Shown here: piece by piece, positions 62,100 through 64,000 of the stretch | How the letters are laid out: every line of letters starts with the position of its first letter | How positions within the stretch are numbered: position 1 is the stretch's first letter | Assembly (NCBI GenBank): GCA_015061605.1 | Contig: SUWH01000013.1 | Span: 18,491-82,490 of the forward strand | Direction of reading: 5' to 3' | Origin: Lentisphaerota bacterium | GTDB lineage: Bacteria; Verrucomicrobiota; Lentisphaeria; Victivallales; Victivallaceae | Length of the DNA stretch: 64,000 bases | Position numbers and translations under genes: made by a program | The notes under the pieces: model-generated | Told to the model about the DNA's origin: nothing | The model's database searches: none | The model's input: the letters and a program-made list of their open reading frames with translations, nothing else

Positions 62100-63500
62100 A
62101 TGCGTTGGTTTTGCTGTTTACTGTCAGTTGTGTTTGTGCTGTTTCAGGGATGTGATTTTATGAAACCTCATACCGACCATCCGATAACATATCCCGCACA
62201 AGGCGTTGCACCGGTTGAAGAACTTCCGGCAGTTGATACTCCGCAACGTGCGGTTCAGAATTCATTTTTCGACCCCAATGACTATTCCGGCAGCGACATT
62301 GAACGCATCAACGCCGCATTGAAAGATGCCGGAAGTTGCGGCGGCACCGTCCGCATCGGCAAGCGCAAACCTGCCAGCCAAATATCTGGCGGTAACGCAA
62401 TCGCCACCTTGGAAGAACGCGACATCTGGCTGATCGATTCAGCAATGCTCGTTCCCGGCGGCGTTCACCTCATTATCGACAATACCACCGTCAAATTGAG
62501 CAACCTCTGTCGCGACAATATGATCCGCAGTGCCAACTGTTGGGAGAATTGCGGTATAGTCGAACCGTTGAAAAACATCCGTATCACCGGCATCGGGAAT
62601 GCGGTTCTTGAAGGTGCGGAGATCCCGCGCTCCACCGGAGACGGCGGCAAGCCGCTTGGTAAGCCCGGATTTGTTCCGAATGGTCCGGTAAGTTTCGGCA
62701 GTGACGCCGGAAAAGCCGGAGAATATCAGAAAGGCGACTGGCGCAACATCGGTATATTGCTGGCAAAAGTCAGTAATTTTTCAATCGAAAATCTCACCAT
62801 CCGCGACTCCCACTGCTGGGCGATCAGCCTGGAATATTGCACCAACGGCAAAGTGCGCGATATTCAGTTTGACTCCAGCAACGGCAAAAAAATCAACGGC
62901 ACATGGCAACTGTTCCGCAATCAGGACGGACTGGATCTGCGCCGCGGCTGCCGGGATATATTGATCGAAAACATCACCGGCCACAGCGGTGATGACCTCA
63001 TCGCGTTGACCGCTATTCCCTCCAAACCGCGTCCTGCCGGAACCGGCAACAGCACGATGATGCTCGGCGGTGATGAAAAGGTTTCCGATGGCGATGTCTG
63101 CAATATCACCATCCGCAATGTTCGCGGCTATTGTGCCGGAGGACACCACATCGTCCGCTTCCTCAACACCCTCGGAGTGAAAATGTACAACATCATCCTC
63201 GACGGCGTTATCGACACTTCACCCTCCGGACACAGCAACCGTGCAACGGTGAAAATCGGGGACAAAAACCGCAACTGGGGCGGAGTTACTCCACTGGGAG
63301 ATACTTACGGATTTCATATCAGTAACATCCACAGCCGTTCCAAATCGGCGGTATTGATTGCCGGAAGCTTGCAGGATTCGACCATTTCCAACGTGATCGA
63401 TTTCAATCCCGCAAATAAAAAAACCGTTGATTGCACCTCCGGCAGACAATATTTGAAAAACGTTGTCATTACCAGCAACATCAACGCAGTTGGAAAATGA
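62100..63500 (+). CDS. Beta-helix (GH28/pectate lyase-like) lipoprotein
   Basis: ATG 62100 follows AAGGAGAG; the frame upstream is repeat DNA. The 466-residue protein has a lipoprotein signal (CCLLSVVFVLFQGC, Cys near 17). The rest is a right-handed parallel beta-helix with NIGILLAKVSNFSIENLTIRD, FRNQDGLDLRRGCRDILIENI and GHSGDDLIALTAI. The paired Asp residues in DGLD and GDD are placed like the GH28 active site. It could be an outer-membrane-anchored glycan hydrolase or lyase. It stands alone, away from the other glycan loci. Confidence 0.75.
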   Translation: MRWFCCLLSVVFVLFQGCDFMKPHTDHPITYPAQGVAPVEELPAVDTPQRAVQNSFFDPNDYSGSDIERINAALKDAGSCGGTVRIGKRKPASQISGGNAIATLEERDIWLIDSAMLVPGGVHLIIDNTTVKLSNLCRDNMIRSANCWENCGIVEPLKNIRITGIGNAVLEGAEIPRSTGDGGKPLGKPGFVPNGPVSFGSDAGKAGEYQKGDWRNIGILLAKVSNFSIENLTIRDSHCWAISLEYCTNGKVRDIQFDSSNGKKINGTWQLFRNQDGLDLRRGCRDILIENITGHSGDDLIALTAIPSKPRPAGTGNSTMMLGGDEKVSDGDVCNITIRNVRGYCAGGHHIVRFLNTLGVKMYNIILDGVIDTSPSGHSNRATVKIGDKNRNWGGVTPLGDTYGFHISNIHSRSKSAVLIAGSLQDSTISNVIDFNPANKKTVDCTSGRQYLKNVVITSNINAVGK

Positions 63501-63610
63501 TTTACAATATTATCTCCGGCGGCGGCCGGAGGTGAACGTGTCCGCAAGGACAACCAGTTCCCGCAGTAAGCTGGCGCACGTGCATAGTGCAACGCCGGGT
63601 GATGTTGTCA

Positions 63611-63660
63611 AACGGATTTAAACGGACGGTTACGGACAACAACGGACACTTACGGACAAC
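63611..63660 (+). repeat. Five phased 10-bp repeats
   Basis: Five adjacent 10-bp units each begin AACGGA or TACGGA: AACGGATTTA, AACGGACGGT, TACGGACAAC, AACGGACACT, TACGGACAAC. They lie between the lipoprotein gene and tRNA-Leu. The rest of that gap shows nothing. Confidence 0.8.
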
Positions 63661-63691
63661 TTTTTTGCTGGGACTGCCTGACGGCAAAAAG

Positions 63692-63776
63692 TGGTACCAG
63701 GGACGGGACTCGAATCGCACACTGTTTAAGTGACTGATTTTAAGTCAGTTGCGTCTGCCTATTCCGCCACCCTGGC
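63692..63776 (-). tRNA. tRNA-Leu (anticodon TAA)
   Basis: The 85-nt class II tRNA has the acceptor stem GCCAGGG/CCCTGGT, anticodon stem ACTGA/TCAGT with loop CTTAAAA (anticodon TAA), a long variable arm (CACTTAAACAGTG) and encoded CCA. Confidence 0.95.
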
Positions 63777-63879
63777 ACTGCTTTGTTTCGACATTTTATT
63801 AATATACCACATTCAAAGGTGATTTTACAACTGTCGTTTGATGTTTTTCTGATTTGTAAGCCGATATAAATTCAAAAGT

Positions 63880-64000
63880 CACAGACATCTCACAAAAAAC
63901 AACGGACGGCGGCGTCTCGCGGCCAATCTCGCGCCTTGCTGCGCTCGCCTCGCGGGTCACATACGTGAGTATGCTCCCCGCTCTTCTTGCTTGCAAAACA
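63880..64000 (+). mobile_element. Second MITE-like copy, cut by window end
   Basis: It starts with the same end sequence as the element at 18088-18635 (CACAGACATCTCACAAAAAA). 63880-63952 is the exact reverse complement of 18563-18635, and 63975-64000 that of 18456-18481. The spacer between the two blocks is 22 bp here against 81 bp there, and unrelated in sequence. Confidence 0.75.

Noticed and set aside
63611..63660. CRISPR array
   Set aside because: The units are only 10 bp with no spacers, and no cas genes are present in the window.

Overview
The window most likely comes from a Gram-negative member of the PVC group, probably Lentisphaerota. The reasons are an LptD-type lipopolysaccharide assembly protein, pseudopilins of the kind abundant in that phylum placed inside polysaccharide-degradation operons, heparinase/GH28/GH4/GH15/DUF4838 enzymes, and a nearly unbroken minus-strand arrangement of household genes. 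This assignment is inference from gene content; no 16S rRNA gene is present.

Layout. 1-7.5 kb: an AT-rich surface-polymer region with an OpgB-like phosphoglycerol transferase, a MarC-like membrane protein, and a minus-strand cluster (YidC-TagF fusion, LicC-like cytidylyltransferase, small membrane protein, EptA/OpgB-like sulfatase-fold protein). The minus-strand cluster lies between two 97% identical 189-bp copies of the 3' end of rlmI, so it looks like an inserted island. 7.5-25.4 kb: household genes on the minus strand (rlmI, nrdR, lipoprotein, MBL hydrolase, metY, yihY-like, ThuA-like, queD-queE-queC, serC, and ilvB-ilvN-ilvC-ilvD-ilvA-ridA). The ilv operon has a strong promoter and two successive Ile-rich leader peptides, each followed by an intrinsic terminator. 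The second carries a full set of competing antiterminator pairings. A MITE-like repeat sits between serC and ridA, and a related copy runs off the window end.

25.5-35.9 kb: a glycan-degradation operon (acyltransferase-like, pseudopilin, DUF4838/CBM9-like, TPR, GH15-like, PIG-L, GH4) divergent from an AraC regulator, with a 21-bp-spaced direct repeat next to the operon's -35 box. 36.2-41.9 kb: a low-GC RHS polymorphic-toxin cassette with two 5'-truncated RHS cores, each with a different C-terminal toxin candidate and an exported or membrane-anchored immunity candidate. It also holds remnants of earlier cassettes and is bounded by perfect 20-bp inverted repeats without a transposase. 41.9-50.7 kb: a second polysaccharide locus (SSS symporter, GH28, heparinase II/III-like, pseudopilin, GntR/LacI-type regulator, divergent PIG-L deacetylase).

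50.9-56.1 kb: a defence island with a PD-(D/E)xK-methyltransferase fusion, a specificity subunit, a lone DUF1016 N-terminal domain and a Fic protein, ending beside a tRNA-Arg gene. 56.3-61.6 kb: an envelope/translation operon (PlsC-like, lptD, lepA). 61.6-64 kb: a repeat-rich spacer with a perfect 23-bp hairpin, a beta-helix lipoprotein, phased 10-bp repeats, tRNA-Leu and the second MITE-like copy.

The most novel material is the tandem ilv attenuator, the YidC-TagF fusion island, and the inverted-repeat-bounded RHS cassette with a caspase-like toxin candidate.
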